A DNA stretch of 64,000 bases from Rathayibacter sp. VKM Ac-2879 (GTDB lineage Bacteria; Actinomycetota; Actinomycetes; Actinomycetales; Microbacteriaceae): assembly GCF_015351245.1 (NCBI RefSeq), contig NZ_JADKSO010000002.1:558001-622000 (forward strand), read 5' to 3'. How positions within the stretch are numbered: the stretch's first letter is position 1; each line of letters opens with the position of its first letter. Below, piece after piece: positions 37,079-45,584 of this stretch. Made by a program: the position numbers and the translations under genes. Under the pieces are notes generated by a model. That model was not told where the DNA came from. It saw nothing but the letters and a program-made list of their open reading frames with translations, and did no database searches.

Positions 37079-38286
37079 GACTGCACCGCGCCCTGGTCGA
37101 TCAGGCCGAAGTAGCGCGCGGCCGTCGTCATGTCTTTGTCGCCGCGACCCGAGAGGTTCACGAGGATGGTCGCCTCCGGACCGAGCTCACGCCCGAGCTC
37201 GAGCGTGCCGGCCAGCGCGTGGGCCGACTCGATGGCGGGGATGATGCCCTCCGTGCGGCTGAGCAGCTGGAGCGCGCTCATCGCGGCGGAGTCGGTGACC
37301 GCGCGATAGTCGGCGCGACCGATGCTCGCGAGCCACGCATGCTCGGGGCCTACTCCGGGGTAGTCGAGGCCGGCGGAGATCGAGTGTGACTCGATGGTCT
37401 GGCCGTCATCGTCCTGGAGGAGATAGCTGCGCGCGCCGTGCAGGACGCCCGGACGGCCCTTGCTGATGGTCGCCGCGTGCCGCGGGGTCTCGATCCCGTC
37501 GCCGCCCGCCTCGAAGCCGACGAGACGGACCTCGGCGTCGTCGAGGAAGGCATGGAAGATGCCCATCGCGTTCGACCCGCCGCCGACACACGCCGTGACC
37601 GCCGTGGGCAGCGCGCCGGTGAGCGCGAGGACCTGCTCGCGCGCCTCCTCGCCGATGATCTTCTGGAAGTCGCGCACGAGTGCCGGGAACGGGTGCGGGC
37701 CGGCGACGGTGCCGAAGATGTAGTTGGTGGTGTCGACGTTGGTCACCCAGTCGCGCATGGCGTCGTTGATCGCGTCTTTGAGGGTGCGCGAGCCGGTCGT
37801 GACAGACACGACCTCGGCGCCGAGCAGACGCATCCGGGCGACGTTGAGCGCCTGGCGCTCGGTGTCGACCTCGCCCATGTAGACGACGCAGTCGAGGCCG
37901 AAGAGAGCCGCGGCGGTCGCGGTCGCGACACCGTGCTGGCCCGCCCCCGTCTCGGCGATGACACGGGTCTTGCCGATGCGCTTGGTGAGCAACGCCTGCC
38001 CGAGCACGTTGTTGATCTTGTGCGAGCCGGTGTGGTTGAGGTCCTCGCGCTTGAGGATGATGCGTGCGCCGCCTGCGTGCTCGGCGAAGCGCGGCACCTC
38101 CGTGAGGATCGAGGGCCGGCCCGTGTAGCTGCGGTGCAGCTCGGCGAGCTCGGCCTGGAACGCCGGGTCGACCTTCGTGCGCTCGTACTCCGCGCTCAGC
38201 TCGTCGAGCGCCTCCACGAGCGATTCGGGGACGTAGCGCCCGCCGAACTCGCCGAAGTAGGGCCCGAGTTCATCCCGGAGTGCCAT
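37075..38286 (-). CDS. trpB: Tryptophan synthase beta subunit
   Basis: PLP enzyme joining indole and serine to give tryptophan. 403 residues. PLP Lys in [16 protein letters not shown] near 88, [36 protein letters not shown] (phosphate site), and C-terminal [11 protein letters not shown]. It is the standard TrpB1 form that pairs with TrpA. The ATG at 38286 is taken over a TTG five codons upstream. It lies 21 bases after trpC. Confidence 0.96.
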   Translation of the reverse strand: MALRDELGPYFGEFGGRYVPESLVEALDELSAEYERTKVDPAFQAELAELHRSYTGRPSILTEVPRFAEHAGGARIILKREDLNHTGSHKINNVLGQALLTKRIGKTRVIAETGAGQHGVATATAAALFGLDCVVYMGEVDTERQALNVARMRLLGAEVVSVTTGSRTLKDAINDAMRDWVTNVDTTNYIFGTVAGPHPFPALVRDFQKIIGEEAREQVLALTGALPTAVTACVGGGSNAMGIFHAFLDDAEVRLVGFEAGGDGIETPRHAATISKGRPGVLHGARSYLLQDDDGQTIESHSISAGLDYPGVGPEHAWLASIGRADYRAVTDSAAMSALQLLSRTEGIIPAIESAHALAGTLELGRELGPEATILVNLSGRGDKDMTTAARYFGLIDQGAVQS

Positions 38287-38307
38287 GGCCGTACCGCCCA
38301 ACAGTGA

Positions 38308-39081
38308 TCAGTGCGCCAGGAAGCTGGCGATGGTGGAAACAGGGTCGCCGCCGGTGACGAGGGCCTCGCCGACCAGGACGACGTCGGCGCCGGAGCGTCG
38401 GTAGTGCGCGACGTCGTCGGCGGAGAGGACGGCCGACTCGGCCACCTTCACCGCGCCGGCGGGGAAGCGCTCGGAGAGGCGCCCGAAGAGGTCGCGGTCG
38501 AGCTCGAAGGTCGACAGGTTGCGGGCGTTGACGCCGATGAGACGCGCGCCGAGGTCGGCGGCGCGCTCGAGCTCGTCGGATGAGTGGGTCTCGACGAGCG
38601 GGGTCATGCCCAGCTCGAGCACGAGCGCGTGCAGCTCGGCGAGGAGCGGCTGCTCGAGCCCCGCGACGATGAGGAGGACGAGGTCGGCCCCCGCGGCACG
38701 CGCCTCGAACACCTGGTAGGGCTCGGCGATGAAGTCTTTGCGGAGCACGGGGATGCCCACTCGGGCGCGGACGGCCTCGAGATCGGCCAGCGACCCCTTG
38801 AACCGGCGCTCCTCGGTGAGGACGCTGATCGCGCTCGCTCCCCCGAGCTCGTAGAGTCCCGCCAGCTCGGCAGGATCGGGGATGTCGGCGAGCGCACCGC
38901 GCGACGGGCTCGCGCGCTTGACTTCGGCGATGAGTCGGACCCGCTCGGCGGGAGCCAGCGCCACGAGGGCGTCGAGGGCGGGCGACTGGGCGAGCGCACG
39001 GCGCTCGACCTCGGACAGCGGGGCGCTCTCGCGGCGCCGGGCCGCATCGGCGAGAGCACCGGCGATCAGATCGGCGAGCAC
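38308..39081 (-). CDS. trpC: Indole-3-glycerol phosphate synthase
   Basis: Converts CdRP to indole-3-glycerol phosphate. 257 residues, TIM barrel. LIAEVKRASPSRG near 52-64 (catalytic Lys), ISVLTEERRFKGSL, IPVLRKDFI (second catalytic Lys), and VNARNLSTFELD with the C-terminal ADVVLVGEALVTGGDP. The GTG at 39081 (MLADLIAGALADA), one base after the stop of the small membrane protein gene, is the family-typical start; the frame is open 15 codons further. It is a stand-alone TrpC without a TrpF domain. Confidence 0.95.
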   Translation of the reverse strand: MLADLIAGALADAARRRESAPLSEVERRALAQSPALDALVALAPAERVRLIAEVKRASPSRGALADIPDPAELAGLYELGGASAISVLTEERRFKGSLADLEAVRARVGIPVLRKDFIAEPYQVFEARAAGADLVLLIVAGLEQPLLAELHALVLELGMTPLVETHSSDELERAADLGARLIGVNARNLSTFELDRDLFGRLSERFPAGAVKVAESAVLSADDVAHYRRSGADVVLVGEALVTGGDPVSTIASFLAH

Positions 39082-39082
39082 T

Positions 39083-39316
39083 CTACGCGCGCGCCTTCGA
39101 GTTGGCCTTGGCGCCGTTGACGCCATAGCCCGCCCTCGCCATCCCCATGCCCACGAGCAGGCCCACCACGACGAGCGCGGCCGAGAGCCAGACGACGAGC
39201 GGGAGGTCGAACCAGAAGGCGACCGTGCCGATCGTGAAGCCGACGAGCATGATGACGACGGCCGTCCACGCTGCGGGCGAGTGGCCGTGGTTGTCGTCGT
39301 CGTGCTCGGTGCTCAT
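39083..39316 (-). CDS. HGxxPAAW-type small membrane protein
   Basis: 77 residues. N-terminal His/Asp-rich stretch with HGHSPAAW near 10-17, two membrane helices (TAVVIMLVGFTIGTVAFWF and LVVWLSAALVVVGLLVGMGMA), and a short basic tail ending in a GYGVNGAKA-type sequence. The HGxxPAAW motif defines a small actinobacterial protein family of unknown function, regularly placed beside trpC. ATG start with GGAGGAG 7-8 bases upstream. Its stop is one base from the trpC start, so it is co-translated. Confidence 0.85.
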   Translation of the reverse strand: MSTEHDDDNHGHSPAAWTAVVIMLVGFTIGTVAFWFDLPLVVWLSAALVVVGLLVGMGMARAGYGVNGAKANSKARA

Positions 39317-39400
39317 GGTTCTCCTCCTGGGGGTGCATCGGGGCCACAGCAGTCTAGCGCGAGGCTCCCCTCCGACCCTGCCGCTGACGCGGCCTGCTGC

Positions 39401-40030
39401 TCAGCGCGCGGAGGTGGGGTCGTCGCCGCGCGAGAGCTCGTCCCACGACACGACCGGGTCGATCGCGCCATCCTCGGTCTCGACGCTCGACGTGCCGTGG
39501 CCGTCGCCGGCCGGCTCGAAACGGGAGGCGCGCTTCTTCGCCGCACCCGGCCACCGTCGCACGGTCACGACGACCACGACGCCGAGAGCCGCGGTCAACA
39601 CGCCGCACGCGAGGGCGACGAGCGGCCACGCCGTGTCAGAAGAGGACGCGACGAGCGCGGCGACCGACTGCTCGCCGGCGATCGCGGTCGCCCCCGTCAC
39701 GAGCGAGGCACCGGCGCGGACCGGATCGGCCCACGCGGTCACGGCGGCGAGCACCACAGAGCCTCCGAGGACGAACTGAAGCACGCCGAGCACGACACGG
39801 AACGCAGGTCCCGCGATCGCGAGTGCCGCCGCGAGGGCAAGACCGGCCAGCGCGAGGGCCGAGAGGGCGGGCGAGGCGACCGTGCCCGCGACGTCGATCC
39901 GCTGGCCGACGTCTCCCCCGCTCGCGGCGAGGGTGAGCGTGAACCAGGGCTGGGTCGACGCCGTCAGCTCGAGCGCGGCGAGCAGCACGATCCCGAGGAT
40001 CGCGGAGGACTTCAGCCGACGGCCGCTCAT
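39401..40030 (-). CDS. Trp biosynthesis-associated membrane protein (TIGR02234 type)
   Basis: 209 residues with four predicted membrane helices (SAILGIVLLAALELTAST, LSALALAGLALAAALAIAG, VVLGVLQFVLGGSVVLAAV and WPLVALACGVLTAALGVVVVV) and an acidic C-terminal cytoplasmic tail. The STQPWFT motif after the first helix is typical of this family, which sits in actinobacterial trp operons (Rv1610 place in M. tuberculosis). Function unknown. The ATG at 40030 has GGGGAG 6 bases upstream; a GTG at 40036 overlapping the hisI stop is the alternative. In relatives trpE lies between hisI and this gene; here it is missing. Confidence 0.87.
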   Translation of the reverse strand: MSGRRLKSSAILGIVLLAALELTASTQPWFTLTLAASGGDVGQRIDVAGTVASPALSALALAGLALAAALAIAGPAFRVVLGVLQFVLGGSVVLAAVTAWADPVRAGASLVTGATAIAGEQSVAALVASSSDTAWPLVALACGVLTAALGVVVVVTVRRWPGAAKKRASRFEPAGDGHGTSSVETEDGAIDPVVSWDELSRGDDPTSAR

Positions 40031-40032
40031 GC

Positions 40033-40401
40033 TCACTCCCCCGAGTCGAGGCCGGTGAACGGCTCGAGCGGATCGACGTCGAAGCAGGCATGCTCGCCCG
40101 TGTGGCAGGCGGCCCCGATCTGCTCCACCTGCACGAGCAGCGTGTCGGCGTCGCAGTCGAGTGCCGCTCCGCGCACGTACTGGGCGTGGCCCGACGTGTC
40201 GCCCTTGCGCCAGTACTCCTGCCGGGAGCGCGACCAGAAGGTGACCCTGCCCTCGCTGAGGGTGCGGCGCAACGCCTCGCGGTCCATCCAGCCCATCATC
40301 AGCACCTCGCGGGTGTCGTGCTGCTGGATGATCGCGGGGAGGAGGCCTGCGGCGTCGAACGCCGCACGGCCGAGAACGGCGTCGAGATCGGCGGGAGTCA
40401 T
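40033..40401 (-). CDS. hisI: Phosphoribosyl-AMP cyclohydrolase
   Basis: Third step of histidine synthesis. 122 residues, cyclohydrolase domain only; HisE is a separate gene at 42149. Motifs: [59 protein letters not shown] with zinc and magnesium ligands. Overlaps hisF by 4 bases and abuts the membrane protein gene, so it is coupled on both sides. Confidence 0.96.
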   Translation of the reverse strand: MTPADLDAVLGRAAFDAAGLLPAIIQQHDTREVLMMGWMDREALRRTLSEGRVTFWSRSRQEYWRKGDTSGHAQYVRGAALDCDADTLLVQVEQIGAACHTGEHACFDVDPLEPFTGLDSGE

Positions 40402-41162
40402 CGGCGGACCTCGATCCCGGCGTCGTCGAGCGCTCGCTTGACGTCGCCGACGGTCAGCTCACGGTTGTGGAAGACGGAGGCGGCGAGCACCGCGTCGGCG
40501 CCCGCCTCGATCGCCGGGGCGAAGTGCTCGACGGCCCCCGCGCCCCCCGACGCGATCACGGGCACGCTGCTGCGCTCGCGCATCGCGGCGATCAACTCGA
40601 GGTCGAAGCCCTGCTTGGTCCCGTCGGCGTCGATGGAGTTGACGAGAAGCTCGCCCGCGCCCCGGTCCACGGCCTCGCTCGCCCAGGCGAGGGCATCGAG
40701 AGTCGTCTCACGGCGACCGCCGTGGGTCGTGACGACGAAGCCCGACGCGGCCGCAGCGCTCCGCTTCACGTCGAGGGAGAGCACCAGCACCTGCGCGCCG
40801 AACCGGTCGGCGATCTCACCGAGGAGCTCCGGGCGCGCGAGAGCGGCGGAGTTGACCCCGACCTTGTCGGCGCCGTGCGCGAGAAGGCGCGAGACGTCGT
40901 CGGCGGTGCGCACGCCTCCGCCGACCGTGAGGGGGATGAAGACCTGCTCGGCCGTCGCTCGCACCACCTCGTAGGTGGTCGAGCGGTCGTCGACGGTGGC
41001 AGTGACGTCGAGGAAGGTGAGCTCGTCGGCGCCCTGCTCGAAGTAGAGGCGAGCGAGCTCCACCGGATCGCCCGCGTCGCGCAGGTTCTGGAACTTGACG
41101 CCCTTGACGACGCGACCGGCGGCGACGTCGAGGCAGGGGATGACGCGGACGGCGAGACTCAT
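40398..41162 (-). CDS. hisF: Imidazole glycerol phosphate synthase, cyclase subunit
   Basis: Makes imidazole glycerol phosphate and AICAR together with HisH, which is not in the window. 254 residues, half-barrel duplication. Catalytic Asp in [15 protein letters not shown] (Asp11) and in [13 protein letters not shown] (near 131); [10 protein letters not shown] and [11 protein letters not shown] phosphate sites. Strong AAGGAGG ribosome site before the ATG. It starts 9 bases after hisG. Confidence 0.97.
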   Translation of the reverse strand: MSLAVRVIPCLDVAAGRVVKGVKFQNLRDAGDPVELARLYFEQGADELTFLDVTATVDDRSTTYEVVRATAEQVFIPLTVGGGVRTADDVSRLLAHGADKVGVNSAALARPELLGEIADRFGAQVLVLSLDVKRSAAAASGFVVTTHGGRRETTLDALAWASEAVDRGAGELLVNSIDADGTKQGFDLELIAAMRERSSVPVIASGGAGAVEHFAPAIEAGADAVLAASVFHNRELTVGDVKRALDDAGIEVRR

Positions 41163-41171
41163 CGCTCCTCC

Positions 41172-42035
41172 TTAAAGGCGCGCGGCGTGGATCGAGGTCA
41201 CGAGGATCGCGCGGGCACCGAGGTCGTACAGGCGGTCCATCACCTGGTTCATGTCCGTACGCGGCACCATGACCCGCACGGCGATCCACTCGGGATCGTG
41301 CAGCGGCGACACGGTCGGCGACTCGAAGCCCGGCGCGATCGCTGTGGCGTCCTCGAGCAGGGCCGCAGGGCAGTCGTAGTCGAGCAGCACGTACTGGCGC
41401 GCCACGAGCACGCCCTGGAGGCGGCGCAACAGCACCGGGATACCCTCCGGCTCGCCCGCGGCGGAGACGAGCACCGCCGTGGAATCGAGGATGACCGGGC
41501 CGAAGATCTCCAGACCGGCCTTGCGCAACGTGGTACCCGTCTCCACGACGTCGGCGATCACGTCGGCGACCCCGAGCTGGATCGCGGACTCGACCGCGCC
41601 GTCCAGGCGGATCAGCGTGACCTCGACGCCGTGCTCGCGGAGGAAGCGGCCGACGAGCCCGGGGTAGCTGGTCGCCACGCGGAGGCCGTCGATCTGCGCG
41701 AGCGTGTCGTAACGGCCGGCCGGCCCGGCGAAGCGGAACGTGGAGTTCGCGAAGCCGAGGCTCGCGATCTCGCGCGCCTCCGACCCCGAGTCGATGAGCA
41801 GATCGCGGCCGGTGACTCCGACGTCGAGAGCTCCGGAGCCGACGTACGTCGCGATGTCTCGCGGACGGAGGTAGAAGAACTCGACGCCGTTGCGCTCGTC
41901 GACGACGTGCAGCTCTTTGGGGTCGCGGCGGCCGGCGTAGCCCGCCTCCGCGAGCATCTGTCCGGCGGTCTCGGAGAGGGAGCCCTTGTTGGGCACGGCC
42001 ACGCGCAGGAGAGCGGAGGCGGGGGTGGTGGTCAC
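41172..42035 (-). CDS. hisG: ATP phosphoribosyltransferase, long form
   Basis: First, feedback-controlled step of histidine synthesis. 287 residues with a C-terminal ACT-like regulatory domain (about 215-287: LHDPEWIAVRVMVPRTDMNQVMDRLYDLGARAIL), so it needs no HisZ. Catalytic part: RVAVPNKGSLSE, GVTGRDLL, ATSYPGLVGRFL, DVIADVVETGTTLRKAGL. The GTG (MTTTPASAL) has AAGGA 10 bases upstream. hisE is 113 bases upstream in the same direction. Confidence 0.95.
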   Translation of the reverse strand: MTTTPASALLRVAVPNKGSLSETAGQMLAEAGYAGRRDPKELHVVDERNGVEFFYLRPRDIATYVGSGALDVGVTGRDLLIDSGSEAREIASLGFANSTFRFAGPAGRYDTLAQIDGLRVATSYPGLVGRFLREHGVEVTLIRLDGAVESAIQLGVADVIADVVETGTTLRKAGLEIFGPVILDSTAVLVSAAGEPEGIPVLLRRLQGVLVARQYVLLDYDCPAALLEDATAIAPGFESPTVSPLHDPEWIAVRVMVPRTDMNQVMDRLYDLGARAILVTSIHAARL

Positions 42036-42148
42036 GGTGGAACGTCCTTCAGGACTCGTCGACTGGTCTCTGGGCGGCAGGGCTCCTCGCGGAGCGTGCG
42101 GGCGCGACGGCGCGGATCGGCGGCGCACCCCGGCGAGCGGGGCAGGGC

Positions 42149-42412
42149 TCACAGATGTCGGTAGACGTCGGTCGTCGTGAGGCCTTTCGCCAGCATGAGC
42201 ACCTGGAGGTGGTAGAGCAGCTGCGAGATCTCCTCGGCGGTGCGCTCGTCGCCCTCGTACTCGGCGGCCATCCACACCTCGGCGGCCTCCTCGACGATCT
42301 TCTTGCCGATGGCGTGCACGCCGGCGTCGAGCTCGCGGACCGTGCCCGATCCCTCGGGGCGAGCGGCGGCCTTCTCGCCCAGCTCAGCGAAGAGGTCGTC
42401 GAATGTTTTCAC
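42149..42412 (-). CDS. hisE: Phosphoribosyl-ATP pyrophosphatase
   Basis: Second step of histidine synthesis. 87 residues, MazG-like helical fold: [55 protein letters not shown] with the metal-binding Glu/Asp cluster. GTG start (MKTFDDLF) 6 bases after TAGACT, so probably leaderless. It leads the hisE-hisG-hisF-hisI cluster. Confidence 0.96.
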   Translation of the reverse strand: MKTFDDLFAELGEKAAARPEGSGTVRELDAGVHAIGKKIVEEAAEVWMAAEYEGDERTAEEISQLLYHLQVLMLAKGLTTTDVYRHL

Positions 42413-42418
42413 CGGGGA

Positions 42419-42424
42419 AGTCTA
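42419..42424 (-). promoter_or_regulatory. Putative leaderless -10 box of hisE
   Basis: TAGACT on the minus strand with 6 bases to the GTG of hisE; likely promoter of the his cluster. Confidence 0.5.
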
Positions 42425-42482
42425 TACGCGGCGCCCGTTGTGGCCGCACCGATGCGTGCCCCGCCGGCCTCCTGATCACCCG

Positions 42483-43160
42483 TCACGGCGCTCCGTGCCG
42501 GTGGAGGTGCGCGGACGCCGACTCACGCAAGGCCGCGATCGCCGCCTCAGGGTCGTCGGCGCCGAAGACCGCCGAGCCGGCCACGAAGGTGTCGGCCCCC
42601 GCCTCCGCCGCGATCTCGATGGTGCCAGGGGCGATGCCTCCGTCGACCTGGAGCCACACGTCCAGACCGGTGCGGTCGACGACGTGGCGGAGCGTGCGCA
42701 GCTTGGGCATCGTCTCCTCCATGAAGGCTTGACCGCCGAACCCCGGCTCGACCGTCATGACGAGCACCTGGTCGAACTCGGGCAGCAGCTCGAGATACTC
42801 GTCCACCATCGTCCCGGGCTTGAGGGCGATCCCGGCGCGGGCGCCAATCTGGCGGAGGCGGCGGGCCAGGCCGACCGCGTCGCGCGCGGCCTCGGCGTGG
42901 AAGGTGACCGAGTAAGCGCCGGTCTCGGCGTAGCCGGGGGCCCACCGGTCGGGGTCCTCGATCATGAGGTGCACGTCGAGGGGGCGCGGCGACACCTCCT
43001 GGAGGCGCTGCACCATCGTGAGCCCGAAGGTCAGGTTGGGCACGAAGTGGTTGTCCATCACGTCGACGTGCACGAGATCGGCCCCGGAGATGCGCCGCAG
43101 CTCGGCCTCGAAGTTGACGAAGTCGGCGGACAGGATGCTGGGGTTGATCCGTGCAGGCAT
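42483..43160 (-). CDS. rpe: Ribulose-phosphate 3-epimerase
   Basis: Interconverts ribulose 5-phosphate and xylulose 5-phosphate in the pentose phosphate pathway. 225 residues, TIM barrel: [30 protein letters not shown] (metal ligands), [25 protein letters not shown], and [12 protein letters not shown] start 6 bases after TAGGGT; GGAGG at 4 bases could alternatively serve as ribosome site. It is cut off from the upstream rsmB operon by a long inverted repeat. Confidence 0.97.
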   Translation of the reverse strand: MPARINPSILSADFVNFEAELRRISGADLVHVDVMDNHFVPNLTFGLTMVQRLQEVSPRPLDVHLMIEDPDRWAPGYAETGAYSVTFHAEAARDAVGLARRLRQIGARAGIALKPGTMVDEYLELLPEFDQVLVMTVEPGFGGQAFMEETMPKLRTLRHVVDRTGLDVWLQVDGGIAPGTIEIAAEAGADTFVAGSAVFGADDPEAAIAALRESASAHLHRHGAP

Positions 43161-43166
43161 GCCTCC

Positions 43167-43172
43167 ACCCTA
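43167..43172 (-). promoter_or_regulatory. Putative -10 box of rpe
   Basis: TAGGGT on the minus strand with 6 bases to the ATG of rpe; GGAGG overlaps the gap, so a leadered transcript from further upstream is also possible. Confidence 0.4.
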
Positions 43173-43196
43173 GGCGGACGCCCCTCCCCTCCCCCC

Positions 43197-43269
43197 GCCC
43201 TCCGCGAGATGCCACTTATGAGCGCGACACGCCGACGGGGAGGCTCATAAGTGGCATCTCGCGGAGGGC
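43197..43269. repeat. Perfect 27-bp inverted repeat with 19-base loop
   Basis: Arms 43197-43223 and 43243-43269 are exact reverse complements; the core is GATGCCACTTATGAGC. The right arm ends 14 bases before the rsmB stop codon and the left arm begins 25 bases upstream of the rpe -10 box. The stem is much longer than the 8-12 bp terminators elsewhere here and its core is less GC-rich than the surroundings. It may be a terminator of the pyrR-rsmB operon or a dispersed palindromic element. Confidence 0.9.
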
Positions 43270-43282
43270 AGAGGGGCGGGTG

Positions 43283-44656
43283 TCAGGGGCGCAGACGCAG
43301 GAGTTGGAGGAACATCGCGTCGGTGCCGTGGCGGTGGGGCCAGAGCTGCACATGGCGGGCGCCCTCCGGCAGGGGCAGAGGGGAGGCGGTCAGCCCGCGC
43401 AAGACCGCCGGGGTGTCGAGCAGCTCGAGCGCATGCCGCTCCTGCGCGAGCGCCAGCACGCGCCGCGTCTCACCGAGGTGCGGCGAGCAAGTGACGTACG
43501 CCAGCACCCCGCCCGGGGCCAGCGCCCGCACCGCGGAGTCGAGCAGCTCGCCCTGCAGGGCGGCCAGCGGCTCGACATCCGCGGCCGACTTGCGCCAGCG
43601 GGCCTCCGGACGGCGCCGCAGCGCGCCGAGCCCCGTGCACGGTGCGTCGAGCAGGATGCGGTCGAACGCTCCCGGCCGCTCGTCCCCGAGCGTACGTCCG
43701 TCGCCCGTGCGCACCTCCACGGAGGGATCGACGGCGGCCAAGGCCTGCCGCACGAGGCCCGCGCGGGCCGGGACCACCTCGTTGGCGAGGAGCGTCGCCC
43801 CGCCGATGCTCGCCTCCGCGGCGAGCAGGGCCGCCTTGCCGCCCGGCCCCGCGCAGAGGTCGAGCCAGCGCTCGCCCGCCCGCACCGGCCGCGCGCGCGA
43901 GAGCGCGAGCGCGGCGAGCTGCGAACCCTCGTCCTGGACGCGGACCCGGCCCTCGTGCACGGCCGGGAACGACTCCGGGTCGCCTCCCGTGCTGACCATC
44001 CCGAACGGCGAGAAACGATCGGCCTCGGCATCGGCGATCTCGTCTCTCGCGGCGAGCCCGGGCAGGGCGACGAGGTTCACCCGAGGAGAGGCGTTGTCGG
44101 AGGCGAGCACCGCGTCGAGCTCGTCGGCCGCGCCCTCCGCCGCGAGGGCGCGTCGTAGCGCCCGCACGATCCACACGGGATGCGAGCTCAGCGCAGCGAT
44201 CCGGTCGTCTCCCGAGAGGGCCGCCTCAGACACCCGCTCGCGCCATTCGTCGGCGCTCGATCGCGAGACCGTCCGCAGCACCGCGTTCGCGAACGACACG
44301 GCGCCACGCGAGGACCCGGCCGCGACGAGGGCGACACTCTCGTTGACCGCGGCGTGCGCGGCGACGCGGGTCGCGAGCAGCTGGTGCACCCCGAGCCGTA
44401 CCGCGTCGAGCACCGGCGGGTCGATGGCGGAGGCGGCGCGTCCGGCCGCGAGCGCGATCACGCGGTCGTAGTAGCCCGACATCCGCAGAGTCCCGTAGCA
44501 GAGCTCCGTCGCCAGTCCTGCGTCGGCGGGGGACAGGCCGGCAGCGCGAATCCGAGCGGGCAGCACGAGATTGGCGTAGGCGTCGGAGCCGCTCACGGCG
44601 AGCAGCACGTCGTACGCGACCCGCCGTGCGGGAGCGGCCACGCGTCGGGCGCTCAC
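43283..44656 (-). CDS. rsmB: RsmB, 16S rRNA m5C967 methyltransferase
   Basis: 457 residues. N-terminal NusB-like RNA-binding domain (about 1-145), then the SAM methyltransferase fold: LDLCAGPGGKAALLA, DAPCTGLGALRRRPEARW and TCSPHLGET with the two catalytic Cys of the RsmB/NOP2 family. GTG start (MSARRVAAPARRVAYDVL) overlaps the fmt stop by 4 bases (GTGA), the same pairing as in many bacteria. It is the last gene of the leftward pyrR-started run and is followed by the long inverted repeat. Confidence 0.94.
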   Translation of the reverse strand: MSARRVAAPARRVAYDVLLAVSGSDAYANLVLPARIRAAGLSPADAGLATELCYGTLRMSGYYDRVIALAAGRAASAIDPPVLDAVRLGVHQLLATRVAAHAAVNESVALVAAGSSRGAVSFANAVLRTVSRSSADEWRERVSEAALSGDDRIAALSSHPVWIVRALRRALAAEGAADELDAVLASDNASPRVNLVALPGLAARDEIADAEADRFSPFGMVSTGGDPESFPAVHEGRVRVQDEGSQLAALALSRARPVRAGERWLDLCAGPGGKAALLAAEASIGGATLLANEVVPARAGLVRQALAAVDPSVEVRTGDGRTLGDERPGAFDRILLDAPCTGLGALRRRPEARWRKSAADVEPLAALQGELLDSAVRALAPGGVLAYVTCSPHLGETRRVLALAQERHALELLDTPAVLRGLTASPLPLPEGARHVQLWPHRHGTDAMFLQLLRLRP

Positions 44657-45567
44657 GCGAGGACCGTCGTCTCGCGGAGGCCCCGCGCCCACGCGGCTCC
44701 CGGCATCGCGCTCTTGCCCGCCGGCTGCACGGTCACCAGCTCGAGCGCGCCGTCTGCCGTGCCCACCACCGCGCGCCCGGAGTCGAGCCGCACCTCTCCG
44801 GGAGCGAGAGGGTCGCCCCCCACCGGGGCAGGACGCATCGCGAGCACCTTGAGTCGCGACTCCCCCACCGCGCTCGACGCGCCCGGCTCCGGGGTGACCC
44901 CGCGTACGAGGGCGAGTACGCGGGCGCTCGGGAGGCTCCAGTCGATCTGCCCGTCGGACGCGTCGAGCTTGGGCGCGAGGGTGACCTCCCCCGTCTGCGG
45001 AGTTGCGACGGCCCTCCCGTCGGCGAGGGCGTCGATGACGTCGAGGGTCAGTCCTGCACCGCTCTCGGCGAGAAGCTCGAGCAGCTCTCCCGCAGCACGC
45101 TCGCCCACCTCCTGCTCGAGCTCGGCGTAGACGTCGCCCGCGTCGAGCTCGGAGACGAGCTGGAACACGCTCGCGCCGACGCGAGACTCCCCCGCCATGA
45201 CTGCGCGCTGCACCGGCGCCGCACCCCGCCAGCGCGGGAGGAGCGAGAAGTGCAGGTTGATCCAGCCCAGGCGAGGCACGGCGAGCAGCCGGGCCCGCAC
45301 GAGCCCGCCGTACGCGACGATCACGCCGAGATCCGGCGCGAGGGCGGCGATCCGCTCCGTCACCTCCTCGTCGAGGCGGTGGGCACGGATCACCGGGAGG
45401 CCCGACCGTTCGGCGGCCACCGCCACGGGCGAGGGCGTCAGCACGCGCTTGCGGCCAACGGGAGCGTCCGGGCGGGTGACGACCGCGACCACCTCGTGCG
45501 CGGAAGCGACGAGGGCGAGGAGGGTCGGGACGGCGGCGGCGGGCGTGCCGGCGAAGACGAGGCGCAC
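44653..45567 (-). CDS. fmt: Methionyl-tRNA formyltransferase
   Basis: Formylates initiator Met-tRNA. 304 residues: MRLVFAGTPAAAVPTLLAL, the catalytic signature INLHFSLLPRWRGAAPVQRA (about 105-124), VSELDAGDVY, and a C-terminal OB-like tRNA-binding domain starting after WSLPSARVLALVRG. GTG start. 17 bases separate it from priA. Confidence 0.96.
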   Translation of the reverse strand: MRLVFAGTPAAAVPTLLALVASAHEVVAVVTRPDAPVGRKRVLTPSPVAVAAERSGLPVIRAHRLDEEVTERIAALAPDLGVIVAYGGLVRARLLAVPRLGWINLHFSLLPRWRGAAPVQRAVMAGESRVGASVFQLVSELDAGDVYAELEQEVGERAAGELLELLAESGAGLTLDVIDALADGRAVATPQTGEVTLAPKLDASDGQIDWSLPSARVLALVRGVTPEPGASSAVGESRLKVLAMRPAPVGGDPLAPGEVRLDSGRAVVGTADGALELVTVQPAGKSAMPGAAWARGLRETTVLA

Positions 45568-45584
45568 GGGGATCTCCAGGGGAG

